Shown: positions 60,778 to 64,000 of the stretch, piece after piece
How the letters are laid out: each line of letters opens with the position of its first letter
Numbering within the stretch: position 1 is the first letter of the stretch
Assembly (NCBI GenBank): GCA_965208745.1
Contig: CBDBPN010000004.1
Span: 3,286,001-3,350,000 of the forward strand
Source of the DNA: VXNE01 sp965208745
Lineage (GTDB): Bacteria; Pseudomonadota; Gammaproteobacteria; Pseudomonadales; Azotimanducaceae
Reading direction: 5' to 3'
DNA length: 64,000 nt
The notes under the pieces: generated by a model
What the model was told of the DNA's origin: nothing
The model's database searches: none
What the model saw: the letters and a program-made list of their open reading frames with translations, nothing else
Program-made: the position numbers and the translations under genes

Positions 60778-60822
60778 GCCTGTCGGGGTCAAGGCTGGAG
60801 GAAGCCCCGCAGGCCGCTTGGG

Positions 60823-62041
60823 ATGAAATCGATGGACAAGGACCTGATCCTGATCGTGGGCGGTGCGCTGGTCGCCGCCGTAGTGCTTCATGGAATGTGG
60901 CTGACTTGGCGAGCGCGGCGCGATCGCCTGCCGATGCAGCTTGCGGCAGACGTGCCCGAGGCGGAATTCGGGGACGGAGACGTCCTCGGACCGCCACGTG
61001 TCGTTGCCTCCGCCGCCGACCAGGGCAGCCTGGGACTGTGGTCTTCGGAAGACGACCGGGAGGACCGGGCGCCGATCCTGGCCTCGGAGCCGGCTCCGGC
61101 CGATCCATTGGCCGTGGCGGCCATCGTGCCGGATGACTCGGCGCCGGTGATCCGGCGCGAGGCGGCTGTCGCGTTGCGGGCGGCGGCGCCCGTCGAGTCG
61201 GTTCCGGACGAGTTCCAGATGGCCGACGTGGCCGAGAGCGTTGCCCCGGTGGTCGCCGCCCCGGAGGCGGCCCTCGCGCTGGACGAGACGGAGACGCTTG
61301 GCGTGCTTGAAGCGGCCCCCGCGGTGGCCGTCGCCGGCGCGGGGCCGTCGCGCGCGCCCGGTCCCGGTATTGCTCCGGCCACGGTCGACGCGGCGGACTC
61401 CGGGCCGGTCGAACCCGACCGGGTTGCCGACCGGTCAGACGAGGAAGCCCCGGAACCCATGCAGCCGGAATCGCCCCGGCGCGTGGACGCCGCGCAGGCG
61501 GGGGGCGACGCTCACGCCCCCGGCGCGAACGGTCGGGACCGCGCGGCACGGCAACGCACGTCGGGCTGGCGCGACGGTTCGCGGGACAGCAGCCAAGTGG
61601 ACGGGCAGGGCGAGGGCGAGGAGATCTTCGTCATCAACGTCCTGGCGCGCAACGGAGACGCGTTCAACGGCGCGGACCTGTTCGAGGTCTTCATGCGCAA
61701 CACCCTGAAGTTCCGCGACATGAACATCTTCCATCGGCTGGACCCGGTGAACGGCGGGGTCCGGTTCTCCGTCGCGAACGCCGTGGAGCCGGGCATCTTC
61801 GACCTGTCGGACATGGCGTCCCTGGAGACTCCGGGCGTGTCGCTGTTCTTCCGACTACCCGGTCCCGATCAGCCCGGGGAGGTGCTCGACGACATGCTCG
61901 GCGTGGCCCGGGACATCGGCAAGTCCCTCGGCGGCGACCTGAAGGACGAGAACATGTCGGTGCTGACCGGTCAGACGCTCTCGCACTTCAAGCAGCGCAT
62001 GGCGGAGTTTTCGCGCAAGAGGATGTCGATGCGCGCGGCGC

Positions 62042-62049
<8 letters not shown>
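60823..62049 (+). CDS. zipA: cell division protein ZipA
   Basis: 408 aa. N-terminal TM (DLILIVGGALVAAVVLHG), a long Ala/Pro/acid-rich linker (about residues 40-260) and the FtsZ-binding domain from IFVINVLARNGDAFNGADLF to KRMSMRA. It tethers the Z ring to the membrane. The smc-zipA-ligA order is typical of Gammaproteobacteria. It overlaps ligA by 8 bp. Confidence 0.93.

Positions 62050-64000
<1,951 letters not shown>

Overview
The window looks like the chromosome of a high-GC, uncultured gammaproteobacterium. The strongest evidence is gene order at the right end: a complete cytochrome c maturation operon (ccmABCDEFGHI, 50.4-57.2 kb) followed by smc-zipA-ligA (57.3-64.0 kb, ligA running off the edge). 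Tail-specific protease Prc, YaaA, a BolA-family protein, DUF1244 and a tesA/ybbA/ybbP divergon fit the same group. TonB-dependent receptors, a prolyl oligopeptidase and an amidohydrolase suggest a heterotroph using complex substrates. No rRNA, tRNA or CRISPR array was seen.

Left part (0-24.2 kb): an ISKra4-type insertion sequence with visible ends and an 8-bp target duplication, a cupin, a carboxylesterase relic and an MFS carrier. Next comes a partly decayed, duplicated peptide-export locus (5.1-12.4 kb). It holds a Pro-rich peptide gene with a double-glycine leader, three copies of a secreted protein family carrying two retropepsin-like DTG lobes (one copy truncated), two HlyD-type adaptor genes, and relics of a C39 peptidase/ABC exporter. 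Then follow aconitase, a HAD phosphatase, an amidohydrolase, a molybdopterin oxidoreductase and DAHP synthase. An eroded segment comes next: an internally deleted Mrr nuclease, a second DAHP synthase 3' end, HigBA, an ImmA-like protease with a probably leaderless promoter, and an acyl-CoA synthetase that has lost its ATP-binding core. Genes with internal deletions are concentrated in this part.

Middle (24.2-50.3 kb): thrS is preceded by a full attenuator layout: promoter, a 21-codon leader with 10 Thr codons, a possible antiterminator and a Rho-independent terminator. A 94-bp palindromic element between the convergent thrS and prc ends supplies both stop codons. Then come signal peptidase I, TerC, YaaA, BolA, TesA with an ABC exporter, VapBC, a HEPN-like protein, two TonB receptors, an S9 peptidase, a secreted protein of unknown function, an IS481-like element 26 bp upstream of an NAD(P)-binding protein, and a tandem pair of small membrane/coiled-coil proteins.

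Right part (50.4-64.0 kb): the ccm operon is translationally coupled throughout, nearly every stop overlapping the next start. It transports and covalently attaches haem to periplasmic c-type cytochromes. smc, zipA and ligA form a chromosome condensation, division and DNA ligation cluster.
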